This document shows positions 37,733 through 43,829 of a stretch of DNA of 64,000 nt, piece after piece. Origin of the DNA: Sinotaia quadrata (lineage: Eukaryota; Mollusca; Gastropoda; Architaenioglossa; Viviparidae). The position numbers were made by a program, and so were the translations under genes. Below the pieces are notes generated by a model that saw only the letters and a program-made list of their open reading frames with translations, did not search any database and was not told the DNA's origin. The stretch is taken from NCBI GenBank assembly GCA_028829895.1, contig CM054182.1, positions 64,200,879 to 64,264,878 of the forward strand. Reading direction: 5' to 3'. The number at the start of each line of letters is the position of its first letter. Position 1 is the stretch's first letter.

Positions 37733-38058
37733 CGTGCGTGCGTACGTGCGTGCGTGCTTGCGTGCTTGCGTGTGCAATAAAAGTGGGCAAATGTAAAATC
37801 GGCATAACGCATTTCTATAGTATAACGTTTCTTGCATTAAATTACATTGCTGTCACTCGGCAAAAAAAATCACAAGTGAGGAAAAGGTTTTTGCTTTTCT
37901 ACACTACGGCTCGTCTGTTCAAAGTGAAGACAACCTTAATTTTGTGCTTTTCTACACTACACGTCTGCTCGACGACGACCACAGCAAATAGGGTGGGTGA
38001 AGCATAACGTACCTGTGTCAATGCGGACGTTGGAGGTGAGAGGCAAGGTGATTGGCAT
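12814..38058 (-). CDS. MPP7: MPP7/Metro-type MAGUK scaffold, complete 17-exon gene
   Basis: Coding exons (high to low): 38058-38013, 35791-35673, 34470-34396, 32025-31945, 30753-30622, 29669-29588, 27022-26937, 25164-25093, 23278-23082, 21971-21922, 21430-21344, 19454-19359, 19079-18999, 18256-18163, 15623-15515, 14712-14575, 12990-12814. They sum to 1722 nt, 573 aa, against about 576 in vertebrate MPP7, and every junction phase agrees. Domains: L27-N about 18-65, L27-C about 90-120, PDZ 138-222 (PLGATI loop), SH3 233-297, basic HOOK 298-345, guanylate-kinase-like 370-570. The GK P-loop reads [10 protein letters not shown], lacking the Lys-Ser/Thr of real kinases, as in MPP7. Family role: membrane-associated scaffold joining DLG and LIN7 in epithelial junctions (MPP7) or synapses (fly Metro). 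It may be the single ancestor-type orthologue of vertebrate MPP3/4/7. Confidence 0.95.
13081..13262. repeat. ~17-bp minisatellite in MPP7 intron 16
   Basis: About ten copies of GCATTAAGTACAGGCAT and variants, beginning 90 bp from the acceptor of exon 17. Confidence 0.95.
13265..13765 (-). repeat. Interspersed repeat family, copy 2
   Basis: Reverse-complement relative of 5290-5755: GTTAACTCAC, CACACCAAATTCAAAGTG, AGCCTACTGGCTGGTCTCGT and CTACTCATCC appear in the same order. The low end shares GTAAAATATAATCAG with the copy at about 48980. Confidence 0.75.
14370..14516. repeat. (CA)n/(CAAA)n compound microsatellite
   Basis: It lies about 55 bp inside intron 16 from the exon 16 donor. It keeps long frames open on both strands, which are not genes. 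Confidence 0.95.
14575..14712 (-). CDS. MPP7: MPP7 exon 16 (GK domain)
   Basis: 138 nt, phase 0 both ends, acceptor TTTTCAG and donor GTGAGT. Residues 470-515 include [20 protein letters not shown] and [20 protein letters not shown], which align with the MPP3/MPP7 'tlefKPyvIFikPPs.e.l.etR' strand and helix. Confidence 0.95.
14868..15415. repeat. Higher-order minisatellite in intron 15
   Basis: Basic units of about 22-48 bp carry ACAACCAGTAC and AACTATGTAGAACCAGTACTG. A 234-bp super-unit beginning CTGAC(C/G)TGTGCTAATG is repeated at 14868 and 15102 almost unchanged, so the array has two-level structure. Confidence 0.9.
15515..15623 (-). CDS. MPP7: MPP7 exon 15 (GK domain)
   Basis: 109 nt: one base plus 36 codons; acceptor TTTCGCAG, donor GTGAGC. 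Residues 434-469 read [20 protein letters not shown] and then [16 protein letters not shown]. The 'EYGEY..nlYGTS' GMP-binding segment of GK-fold proteins is preserved in sequence. Confidence 0.97.
15624..18162. other. MPP7 intron 14 contents
   Basis: Mostly AT-rich DNA with a CAA-rich compositional island at 16240-17060, a fragment of the interspersed repeat at about 17300-17375, and a (CA)n tract at 17940-17962. A short CT tract plus TTACCAG at 16207-16231 looks like a plus-strand acceptor, but the frames behind it stop quickly or switch. Confidence 0.6.
16240..17060. repeat. CAA/ACA-rich island with a ~63-bp repeat
   Basis: CAA-type trinucleotides give short Gln-, Thr- or Asn-rich frames. 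From 16850 to 17030 three units share AACAGGAACAAAATAC, CAACGCCA and AGACACAAGAAATA. An open frame at 16347-16748 ends NIENDRTA but begins after a stop without a supported exon start. Confidence 0.6.
18163..18256 (-). CDS. MPP7: MPP7 exon 14 (GK domain)
   Basis: 94 nt; acceptor AATCTCAG, donor GTAAGT. Residues 403-432 read [20 protein letters not shown] and then [10 protein letters not shown], the 'hTTR..r..E.dG.dYhFvs...F' block of GK-fold domains. Phase joins Tyr402 and Lys433 across the flanking introns. Confidence 0.96.
18340..18900. repeat. Degenerate ~35-bp repeat in intron 13
   Basis: Units with ACACTACAACATGTACAGTG and ATGGAACATATA, strongly diverged toward the left end. Confidence 0.8.
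18899..18993. repeat. 95-bp duplicate abutting the exon 13 donor
   Basis: Nearly identical to 19611-19703 (same strand). It ends at the bases next to the exon 13 donor and contains TTATTTTCGGGGTGGGGGAG. The pair sits on either side of exons 13 and 12. Confidence 0.9.
18999..19079 (-). CDS. MPP7: MPP7 exon 13 (GK P-loop)
   Basis: 81 nt; acceptor TTCCCAG, donor GTAAGT. Residues 376-401 begin [20 protein letters not shown]. With Gly375 from exon 12 this forms [10 protein letters not shown] in place of a kinase GxxGxGK(S/T), so ATP use is not expected. Confidence 0.96.
19231..19262. repeat. (CA)n microsatellite
   Basis: CA dinucleotide tract in intron 12. Confidence 0.9.
19359..19454 (-). CDS. 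MPP7: MPP7 exon 12 (HOOK to GK)
   Basis: 96 nt; acceptor TTGTGTGCAG, donor GTCTGT (weak but phase-correct). Residues 344-374 read [20 protein letters not shown] and then [11 protein letters not shown]. The 'D..e.pTYEEV' linker before the GK sheet is a clear MPP signature. Confidence 0.93.
19611..19703. repeat. Second copy of the 95-bp duplicate
   Basis: Same orientation as 18899-18993 with a handful of substitutions and small gaps; lies between exon 12 and the 49-bp array. Confidence 0.9.
19770..20749. repeat. 49-bp minisatellite, 20 near-identical copies
   Basis: Unit starts run from 19770 to 20701 in exact 49-bp steps. Nearly all copies are identical; the last three differ by one base each in CTTGRTTGG/CTTGCTTGG. 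Every unit contains TGAGTCA, a consensus AP-1 site. It lies in the GC-AG intron between exons 11 and 12. Confidence 0.98.
20940..21330. repeat. Degenerate ~30-bp repeat in intron 11
   Basis: About 11 units around TACTGAATGAACAAAACTTA and CTATAAA, ending next to the exon 11 donor. Confidence 0.85.
21344..21430 (-). CDS. MPP7: MPP7 exon 11 (HOOK), GC donor
   Basis: 87 nt: two bases, 28 codons, one base; acceptor TGTTGCAG, donor GCGAGT in the context GGAG-GCGAGT, a good match to GC-AG intron donors (AG-GCAAGT). Residues 315-342 read [20 protein letters not shown] and then MYHIVQNG, the basic HOOK stretch (K-K-R-R-L-R-K, then M-Y). The upstream boundary lies inside a triplicated 60-bp unit; only this acceptor keeps the frame open. 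Confidence 0.85.
21396..21611. repeat. 60-bp tandem repeat across the exon 11 acceptor
   Basis: Units 21396-21455, 21456-21515, 21516-21574 and a partial 21575-21611. Each copies the 5' part of exon 11 together with its 3' splice site (sense TGTTGCAG-GG). Units 1 and 2 are identical in most positions. Confidence 0.95.
21922..21971 (-). CDS. MPP7: MPP7 exon 10 (post-SH3 HOOK start)
   Basis: 50 nt micro-exon; acceptor GTTTGCAG, donor GTAAGT. It encodes residues 298-313, [16 protein letters not shown], following the SH3-end HER, matching the 'FqERRlalrR' continuation of MPP7. Phase fits both neighbours. Confidence 0.9.
22340..22600. repeat. ~30-bp repeat in intron 9
   Basis: Units with AATGTTACACGATTATAAAT and AACCA/ATCAC, about eight diverged copies. 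Confidence 0.85.
22724..22780. repeat. (AT)n microsatellite
   Basis: About 55 bp of pure AT followed by ten G. Confidence 0.95.
23082..23278 (-). CDS. MPP7: MPP7 exon 9 (SH3 domain)
   Basis: 197 nt: 65 codons plus two bases; acceptor GTCTCCAG, donor GTGATT. Residues 232-296 contain [40 protein letters not shown] and [20 protein letters not shown]. ALFxF, the D-WWQA block and AGLIPS define the atypical MAGUK SH3, which packs against GK rather than binding PxxP peptides. Confidence 0.98.
23573..23650. repeat. (GT)n microsatellite
   Basis: About 70 bp of GT followed by a G-rich run; explains the valine/cysteine frames here. Confidence 0.95.
24145..24520. repeat. ~36-39-bp minisatellite in intron 8
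   Basis: About ten copies of AACAACAGAAGCCCGACAAC plus ATTAAGAGTC(T/C)GGTAAG; later copies have lost one AAC triplet. Confidence 0.95.
24622..24715. repeat. (TATC)n and ATCC microsatellites
   Basis: Tetranucleotide tract TCTA/TATC, then ATCC/ATTC words. Confidence 0.9.
25093..25164 (-). CDS. MPP7: MPP7 exon 8 (end of PDZ)
   Basis: 72 nt, phase 0; acceptor TTTTCAAG. Residues 208-231 read [20 protein letters not shown] and then RKSE, the last PDZ strand (GsItfKiiP in relatives). The phase-correct donor is GTTGGT at 25092; a stronger-looking GTGAGG five bases earlier would shift the frame. Confidence 0.88.
26400..26790. repeat. Degenerate ~40-bp repeat in intron 7
   Basis: Units of AAATCCATTTCACATCA and TTCCTTTCTGTGCAGAG. 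They keep a 131-codon frame open without other coding evidence. Confidence 0.85.
26937..27022 (-). CDS. MPP7: MPP7 exon 7 (PDZ core)
   Basis: 86 nt; acceptor TCCCGCAG, donor GTAAGA. Residues 180-207 read [20 protein letters not shown] and then PDEVVDML, the classic PDZ 'l-x-vGDel.evNG..v.g..peevv.ll' strand and helix. Confidence 0.98.
27240..28040. repeat. ~29-bp minisatellite in intron 6
   Basis: About 27 units of GTCATGAAAATAATGGATAG plus TAGAGTG; the centre (27540-27900) is the most regular. Confidence 0.95.
28060..28460. repeat. Degenerate GAGTTGCAGTTTGAAAT repeat
   Basis: About 15 diverged units of 20-30 bp; one 47-bp block (GTGTGAAATAACTACTCTGT) is doubled near 28360-28440. Confidence 0.8.
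28942..29345. mobile_element. Inverted-repeat element with hammerhead-like ends
   Basis: About 75 bp at 28945-29025 is the reverse complement (diverged) of 29271-29340. Both carry the same core: left, read on minus, CTAATGAAGGCTGTTTAGCC then GAAACGTCGA; right, on plus, CCGATGAAGATTATTTAGCT then GAAATGTCGA. Layout CUGAUGA, short stem-loop, GAAA matches hammerhead ribozyme cores found in Penelope-like and other retroelements, each arm with one core change. Element class uncertain. Confidence 0.45.
29588..29669 (-). CDS. MPP7: MPP7 exon 6 (PDZ)
   Basis: 82 nt; acceptor TCTGTCTAG, donor GTGCGT. Residues 152-178 read [20 protein letters not shown] and then GGAADKS. With exon 5's NEPL it forms the NEPLGATI carboxylate-binding loop; [10 protein letters not shown] leads to the next PDZ strand. 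Confidence 0.98.
29780..30105. repeat. ~27-bp minisatellite in intron 5
   Basis: About eleven copies of GGCTAGGTTATAAATGGACA plus AGAGTAT. Confidence 0.95.
30622..30753 (-). CDS. MPP7: MPP7 exon 5 (L27-C to PDZ)
   Basis: 132 nt, phase 0 both ends; acceptor TTCCCAAG, donor GTATGA. Residues 108-151 read [20 protein letters not shown], then [20 protein letters not shown] and NEPL: the end of L27-C (ALL..HD.iA), an acidic linker and the first PDZ strand. Confidence 0.97.
30826..31090. repeat. Three decayed copies of the exon 5 start
   Basis: Segments at about 30826-30895, 30945-31000 and 31019-31085 resemble 30690-30760 (exon 5 first half plus acceptor). The nearest copy in sense reads A-L-L-H-I-L-S-K-I then reaches TAG, against A-L-L-Y-T-H-D-K-I in the real exon. 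They are pseudo-exons left by tandem duplication. Confidence 0.7.
31795..31911. repeat. (GAAA)n microsatellite
   Basis: About 100 bp of AAAG/GAAA, 35 bp from the exon 4 donor. Confidence 0.97.
31945..32025 (-). CDS. MPP7: MPP7 exon 4 (L27-C)
   Basis: 81 nt, phase 0; acceptor AATTTCAG, donor GTAAAT. Residues 81-107 read [20 protein letters not shown] and then [17 protein letters not shown] is shared almost exactly with vertebrate MPP7 and forms the first L27-C helix. Confidence 0.97.
32052..32130. repeat. ~40-bp tandem duplication
   Basis: GTATAACATTCTCAAGTCTG and the following ~20 bp occur twice in a row, just upstream (in sense) of exon 4. Confidence 0.95.
32131..34395. other. MPP7 intron 3 contents
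   Basis: Unique AT-rich sequence with a (TC)n tract at 32961-33017, GT and GA tracts at 33105-33207, and nothing that reads as an exon in a supported splice context. Confidence 0.6.
34396..34470 (-). CDS. MPP7: MPP7 exon 3 (L27-N end and linker)
   Basis: 75 nt, 25 codons, phase 0 both ends; acceptor TTTTGTTGTAG, donor GTAATT. Residues 56-80 begin [20 protein letters not shown] and end VQAAD. Spacing from K-L to the RELL of exon 4 is 40 residues against 41 in vertebrate MPP7, which supports this weakly conserved exon. Confidence 0.8.
34512..34580. repeat. Alternating purine-pyrimidine (Z-DNA-prone) tract
   Basis: About 68 bp of nearly unbroken CG, CA, TA and CG alternation arranged roughly symmetrically (GCGCGC-CACACA-TATATA-CACACA-GCGCGC), beside exon 3. 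Confidence 0.8.
34680..34930. repeat. ~63-bp minisatellite in intron 2
   Basis: About four units carrying ACTAGCATGCCTACTGAATA, GATGAACCAGCAGGCCTACT and TGAAGTAGTAGGCCTACT. Confidence 0.9.
35235..35681. repeat. 33-bp minisatellite made from the exon 2 donor
   Basis: Thirteen units plus a partial. On the MPP7 (minus) strand each unit is ATGATCCAT (the last 9 exon bases) followed by GTGTGTGTGGATTTTAGATT and CCTT (the first 24 intron bases). One unit is 30 bp. The whole array stays in frame with exon 2. Confidence 0.97.
35673..35791 (-). CDS. MPP7: MPP7 exon 2 (L27-N)
   Basis: 119 nt: two bases plus 39 codons; acceptor TTCGTTTCCAG; donor GTGTGT directly after ATC-CAT. Residues 17-55 read [20 protein letters not shown] and then [19 protein letters not shown], aligning with the L27-N 'LLaaLpaqL....edl.FLwdmf.ek.LhsLvkiHeKL' at equal length once exon 3 (MYHKL) is joined. 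That length match favours the exon-proximal donor over the downstream copies. Confidence 0.85.
36225..36572. repeat. 33-bp minisatellite in intron 1
   Basis: About ten units of AAATAAACATGTAAATCGTA plus TTCCATTATCATT; open on minus as an 11-residue repeat, without other coding support. Confidence 0.97.
36573..37680. other. AT-rich DNA with scattered AATAAATA words
   Basis: Strongly diverged relatives of the preceding array (TTACCAATAAATA, CATTACTAATAAATAA) grade into unique sequence. No gene seen. Confidence 0.55.
37690..37772. repeat. (GT)n and GCGT microsatellite
   Basis: GT tract, then GCGTGCGT and GCTTGCGT tetranucleotides. Confidence 0.95.
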
Positions 38059-38170
38059 TTTAAGGCAGCAGGAGCAGCAGAACTTACATCAGCATCAACA
38101 CCCCCCACAAGCACCCAGCCACCCGCTTCCTCCATAGCCAGCCAACCGGTCACACACAACGAAAGGTCAC
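38013..38170 (-). CDS. MPP7: MPP7 exon 1: start codon and probable 5' UTR
   Basis: Donor GTACGT after CACAG at 38013. The chosen ATG is at 38058-38056 (A at -3); residues 1-15 are [15 protein letters not shown], with Asp16 completed by exon 2. An in-frame TGA at 38091-38089 excludes a longer start within this exon. An upstream acceptor-like TTGTTGTTGCAG ends at 38171, so 38170-38059 may be 5' UTR of a spliced leader exon. A second ATG in good context at 38137-38135 opens a uORF that would overlap the real start and stop in exon 2. Vertebrate MPP7 also begins MP with about the same spacing to L27. Confidence 0.75.
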
Positions 38171-38322
38171 CTGCAACAACAATTGCAACAAAATACAGTA
38201 AAACATCTGCCTAGTGCTAAAAAATATCAAATGCATGTATATGCGTGCGAATGAGCAAGTTAGCGGGCAAGCAAGCGAGTGAGAGAGCGAGTATAATAAG
38301 TGAGAGAGCAGGTGAACGAGAT

Positions 38323-38400
38323 GAGTGAGTGAGTGAGTGAGTGAGTGAGTGAGTGAGTGAGTGAGTGAGTGAGTGAGTGAGTGAGTGAGTGAGTGAGTGA
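38323..38400. repeat. (GTGA)n microsatellite
   Basis: About 19 GTGA units, upstream of MPP7 exon 1. Confidence 0.97.
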
Positions 38401-38569
38401 GCCAATACATTACTAGTGTTTAGACTTCCTTGCTGTTGAGAGAGAAAACAAGAGGATCCAGCTTAGTGAAAATGGCTGATTAATATCAGCGTGTTGTGTT
38501 TGCACTCGCCAAAAAGAAAAAATTCAATAAAGCAGTATGCCCTATGGTGAGTGGTGTATTCATTCGATG

Positions 38570-39350
38570 GCTTAAGCAATAGACTGAGAAAGAGAAAGAA
38601 CGGGAAAATGTAAGAAAAGGTGGTAAAGTAAGTTTTGAAAAAAAGATATTGACAGAGAGTGGGAGAGAGAAAGCAAATTTTGAAAGAGACAGAGAGACAC
38701 AGAGAAATAAAATGTGAGAGTGAGAGGAAGAGAAAGAATGATTTTGAAATATACGTGAGAGTGAGAGAGAATTAAACTGAAAGAGACCTGAGAGAAATAC
38801 GAAGGAGGGCAGAAGAAGTGTGGGGGGTAAAAGAGAGAGAGAATGAAAAGAGTCTGAGAGTGAAAGTCTGAAAGAGTGTGAGAATGAAATTACGACACAG
38901 AGTGGAAGTATACGATTATAATAATGATCATTATAATGATAAGTATGAGAGATTGCGTGTGTGAGTGAGAGAGAGAGAGGGGGGGTTGAGAGCAAAAGAG
39001 TCTAAGAATGAGAGAAAGTGAGAGAAAGAAAATAAAAGAGAGAGAATAAGAGGAAAAAATGTGAGGGAGCAAATGAAAGAGAGTTTGAGTGTGTGGCTGA
39101 GAAAGAATAAATGAAAGAGAACTTGAGAGCGGAAGAATGAGACTGAGATATAAAGAAAAAGTGAGAGAAAGAAAGTACAATTGAAAAAGTGTTGTGTGTG
39201 TGAGTGCGTGCGTGCGTGCGTGCGTATATGTGTGTGTGCAATTAAGTGATAGAGGGTGAAAGAGAGTAAGTGCAAAACAAAGCAACAGACTGAGAATGTG
39301 AGAATGATAAAGAGAAAGAGGGAGGAAGCCAGCGAGAGAGAATAAGCGAA
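38570..39350. repeat. Purine-rich GAGA/AAAG low-complexity region
   Basis: About 780 bp of AGAGAGAAA-type sequence, pyrimidine-rich on minus, with a palindromic AT core near 38913-38940. The serine/leucine-rich frames on minus are compositional. Confidence 0.85.
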
Positions 39351-39424
39351 ACTTTAAGATCAATGCCAGTGATAAAGTGTGATAGGATGTGGATTGTACA
39401 GAGGATGGTTTGCGAAACTAACAT

Positions 39425-39800
39425 AACTAAAATCTTTGCCCTTCAATTGTTCTGTACCGTTACTTTTTAAATGACATTCATTTGTTTTGTAACGTTGTTT
39501 GTCTTATAAAGACATTCGTTTGTTTTGTAACGTTGTTGGTCTTATAAAGACACATTCGTTTGTTTTGTAACGTTGTTTGTCTTATAAAGACATTCGTTTG
39601 TTTTGTAACGTTGTTTGTCTTGTAATGACATTCGTTTGTTTTGTAACGTTGTTTGTCTTATAAAGACATTCGTTTGTTTTGTAACGTTGTTTGCCTTATA
39701 AAGACATTCGTTTGTTTTGTAACGTTGTTTGCCTTATAAAGACATTCGTTTGTTTTGTAACGTTGTTTGTCTTGTAATGACATTCGTTTGTTGTGTACGG
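39425..39800. repeat. 38-bp minisatellite
   Basis: About nine units of ACATTCGTTTGTTTTGTAAC plus GTTGTTTGTCTTATAAAG. Confidence 0.97.
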
Positions 39801-40039
39801 TTGTCAGTCTTGGTAAATGACATTTATGTTCTGTAGCTTTGCTTTTCTTTTAAATGACATTCTGTTATTCTGTGCCGTTATTTCTATTTATTTATTTATT
39901 TATTTTAAATCTTACGTACGAAAGTCTGAATTTTACAAACTTCAATTTTAAAATGTGATTTTTTTGTTGTTGTCACCAGAGCCCATTTGTATTAAGTAGA
40001 CCATGTAGTATGTATTTTATTGTGTTATAATACTGTAAA

Positions 40040-40590
40040 ATTTCTCACTGATGTAATATTCACCAACTCTTTACGTAAACTGTAATATTCCCCAACTCTT
40101 TTTTTTAAAAATTACAATTGATGTAATATTCCCCAACTATTTTTTAAATTTATAATTGATGTAATATTCCCCAACCCTTTACGTATACTGATAAAATATT
40201 CCCCAACTCTTTACGTATACTGATTAAAAAAAAATTTCCCAGCTCTTTACGTATACTGATAAAATATTCTCCAGCTCTTTATGTATACTGATAAAATATT
40301 CTCCAGCTCTTTACGTATAGTGATAAAATATTCTCCAGCTCTTTACGTATAGTGATAAAATATTCCCCAACTTTTTTCGTATACTGATAAGATATTTCCT
40401 AACTTTTTACGTATACTGACTGTCAAAATATTCCCCAACTTTTTACGTATACTGATAAAATATTCCCCAACTCTTATGTATACTGATATTTCCCAACTCT
40501 GTACGTACACTGTCAAAATATTCCCCAACTCTTTACGTATACTGTCAAAATATTCCCCAACTCTTTACGTATTCTGATGTAATATTGCAC
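40040..40590. repeat. ~32-bp minisatellite
   Basis: About 16 units of AATATTCCCCAACTCTTTAC plus GTATACTGATAA, with length variants. Confidence 0.95.
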
Positions 40591-40859
40591 ACAGTTCATC
40601 ATTCGTGTGAACTAGGTAGTCTCTGTCCAAATCTGTACTTTCCCTGTAATAACCAGCTGCATCGTTAGGTATCACCTCTTTGTGCATTTCTGATGGACTT
40701 TCGTTGTCGGATTTAGCTCGCTGGTAAGATCTTGCAAACATTCGCCATTGACACCATCGTCAAAGTTTTGTGAGGCCTCATTCCATATTTCTATATTTTG
40801 TTGTTGCTAATAAGTTCACAGATAGCCGCTGACCGCTATACATCAAATATCTCAATGAA

Positions 40860-41140
40860 CGTCTTCTGTAGTCACATTGCACACTCTTCTGTAGCCACAT
40901 TGCACACTCTTCTGTAGGCACATTGCACACTCTTCTGTAGTCACATTGCACACTCTTCTGTAGCCACATTGCACTCTCTTCTGTAGGCACTTTGCACACT
41001 CTTCTATAGGCACATTGCACACTTTTCTGTAGTCACATTGCACACTCTTCTGTAGGCACATTGCACACTCTTCTATAGGCACATTGCACACTCTTCTATA
41101 GCCAAACTGTACACGCTTCTGCAGCCTCATTTGCACACGT
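40860..41140. repeat. 23-bp minisatellite
   Basis: About 12 units of CACATTGCACACTCTTCTGT plus AGN. Confidence 0.97.
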
Positions 41141-41500
41141 TTATTCATTATTCACTTAGCGTATTGAGTTATTATTGTAATTCCGATTGCACCTCTTAAC
41201 TAGCTACCGTTTCTTATTTATTCCGCCTCTACTCTAGTTCCTGCGGCCACAAGAGTTCGTAATGTCTAGACGACAGTCTCACGATTCTTGTCAATGTGGT
41301 AAACATCGATGATGCATTGTCATGGAAACAGAAGTCAAACAGCGAGATCCTAGTGAGGAGACTTCTTTGTGTCCACCTCAAGAAGAAGATGCATGATGTA
41401 AGAGGACAACTGCTTTAGACTTTACCCTTTCAAATTAATACACTCCTAACTTCGCTCATCTTATAAACTATAAATCTGCTGCCTTCGTCAAAGAAATGCG

Positions 41501-41562
<62 letters not shown>

Positions 41563-42140
41563 ACTAATTCGATGACAAGATAATGAGGAGCAGGATATCG
41601 AGAAAACGAAGTGGGGGTGGGAACTAGAGGTAGGGAGGGTGGTCTGGAGGTACTTAGGTGGGCGTGAGTGCTCAATATGGTCAGTATTGATCGCGACTCC
41701 CGCGTCGGGTTTAAAATCCTCATTGTAAACAACGCCTGTTCCTGACTCAGCTTTGTAACTTGCTTGACGTGCATCTGCTTGCGAGTCAACGCGTGTAAGT
41801 ATTTAATTCGCGAGAACGGTTGTACAAACACGTGCATGACCATATGATTGCATGCATGTGTGTGTTAGCGTGTACGATGATGCAATTAATATTATTTCTA
41901 TAAAATCAATTTGTTTTGTAGAATGAGTGTCAAAGTGTTGTTTATATCAATCAGGTGTCAAATTCCCCTAATTCATTCGCGTGACGGATCACTGTCATAC
42001 ACATAAAGCGTTGCCATTCTTTGGTCACGTGATAACTTTACTGAATCTCTTCACCTATGTCCAGGAAGACGCTTTTTTCTAACGAAATCAGACGTGAAAG
42101 CTTTAAATGACAATGTCTTTAGTTTTTCGTACTCTATTAT
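41141..42140. other. Spacer with (GA)n tract and an E-box
   Basis: Unique sequence with a (GA)n tract at 41505-41556. GGTCACGTGATAAC near 42023 contains a CACGTG E-box. No gene recognised. Confidence 0.5.
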
Positions 42141-42158
42141 TTTTCTGCAGTAGATGAG

Positions 42159-42161
<3 letters not shown>

Positions 42162-42233
<72 letters not shown>
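42162..42233. repeat. (GT)n-(GA)n compound microsatellite
   Basis: GT tract switching to GA, 72 bp. Confidence 0.97.
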
Positions 42234-42238
<5 letters not shown>

Positions 42239-42661
42239 GGAGAAAGATGGGAAAGTCAGATTGATTTTCACATTCGTTTCTTCTTTACCTTTCTTCTTTT
42301 TCCTTCTTTCTTCTTCGAACTGTTTATTTTTCAAAACCTGTATTACGTGTATATCTATCTGTCTCTTTACTTACTTTTGTGTTCGTCTTAAGTGTAATAT
42401 TATTTTCTCTTTATTAAAAAAATGTAGATGTTCTGCACTTATCTAGTAACCTTATTTAACCGCTTCTTTTCATTGGTTTTACAACTGCAAAGCCAAAGCA
42501 AGCCTTGATAATAAGAAAGTAGATGAGATGGAAGCCTCTGTGACGATAATAATATAATGAAACATGGGTCTAGTTTAGATTCTGATAACTGCAAAATATT
42601 CAGTACTTCAAAGCATGTCACGAGCTTGTCAGAAATGTCGATATTTATCTTTTTTTTTTAA

Positions 42662-43075
42662 CGCACATACCTGGGCAAACAAAATGTATAGACAGCTGAA
42701 CTACATACCTGGGCAAACAAAATGTATAGACAGCTGAACTACATACCTGGGCAGACAAAGAACTATATATCTGGGCAAACAAAATGTATAGACAGCTGAA
42801 CTACATACCTGGGCAGACAAAATGTATAGACAGCTGAACTACATACCTGGGCAAACAAAATGTATAGACAGCTGAACTACATACCTGGGCAAACAAAATG
42901 TATAGACAGCTGAACTACATACCTGAGCAAACAAAGAACTATATATCTGGGCAAAAAAATGTATAGACAGCTGAACTACATATCTGGGCAAACAAAATGT
43001 ATAGACAGCTGAACTGCATACCTGGGCAAACAAAATGTATAGACAGCTGAACTACATATCTGAGCAGACAAACAG
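42662..43075. repeat. 38-bp minisatellite with donor-like motif
   Basis: About ten units of ACATACCTGGGCAAACAAAA plus TGTATAGACAGCTGAACT. On minus each unit reads TTTGCCCAG-GTATGT, a strong 5' splice site consensus. Confidence 0.95.
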
Positions 43076-43189
43076 TAGATATCTGAACTGCATACCAGGG
43101 CAGATCAGAAACGTAAAGACAACTGAACAGATATGAAGAACACCTAACTGAATTAATTCTTTGTGCAGTCTGGACGAACTGTTGTCATG

Positions 43190-43640
43190 TCTAGGCAGAT
43201 TGAAGCAGAGACAACTAAACTATGTCACTTGATAGACTGAAAGTAGAGTCAGATAAATTAAGTCACTTGATAGACTGACAGTAGAGACAGATAAGCCACA
43301 TTACTTAATAGATTGAAAGTAGAGACAGATAAACTATGTCACTTGATAGATTGAAAGTAGAAATAGATAAACTGTGTCACTTGATAAATTGAAAGTAGAG
43401 ACAGATAAACCACGTCACTTGATAGACTGAAAGTAGAGACAGATAAATTATGTCACTTCACAGACTGAAAGTAGAGACAGATAAACTACGTTCCGTGAAA
43501 GACAGTTAAACCACACCACTTCATCGACTGAAGATGCAGACAACTAAACTACGTCACTTGAAGATTGAAAGCAGAGACAACCTAACTACATCGCTTGACA
43601 GAATAAAAGCACGTACAGCTAAACTGCGTTATTTTGAAGG
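43190..43640. repeat. ~37-bp minisatellite
   Basis: About eleven units of GTCACTTGATAGACTGAAAG plus TAGAGACAGATAAACTA, diverging to the right. Confidence 0.92.
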
Positions 43641-43829
43641 ATGAGTCCCCCCAAAAAAACAACAAAAATCTCCAAAAAATTGTTTCCTCTTTCGTTCATT
43701 TTTTTTTCTTTTGATCAGGATGAGTCACAGCCATCAACACAACACGAAGATTCAATACGTTTGCAGTGAGCATGACATGAGTTTGCAGTTTTAAGTTTTA
43801 ATTGTTTTTAAATGTATATGTCCAGGAAG

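Noticed and set aside
38135..38170. Alternative MPP7 start at ATGGAGGAAGC (MEEAGG...)
   Set aside because: It ends exon 1 in phase 0 while exon 2 needs phase 1, so the L27-N frame would be lost; treated as a uORF.
38486..39424. Ser/Leu-rich minus frames
   Set aside because: Arise from GAGA/AAAG low-complexity DNA in all frames.
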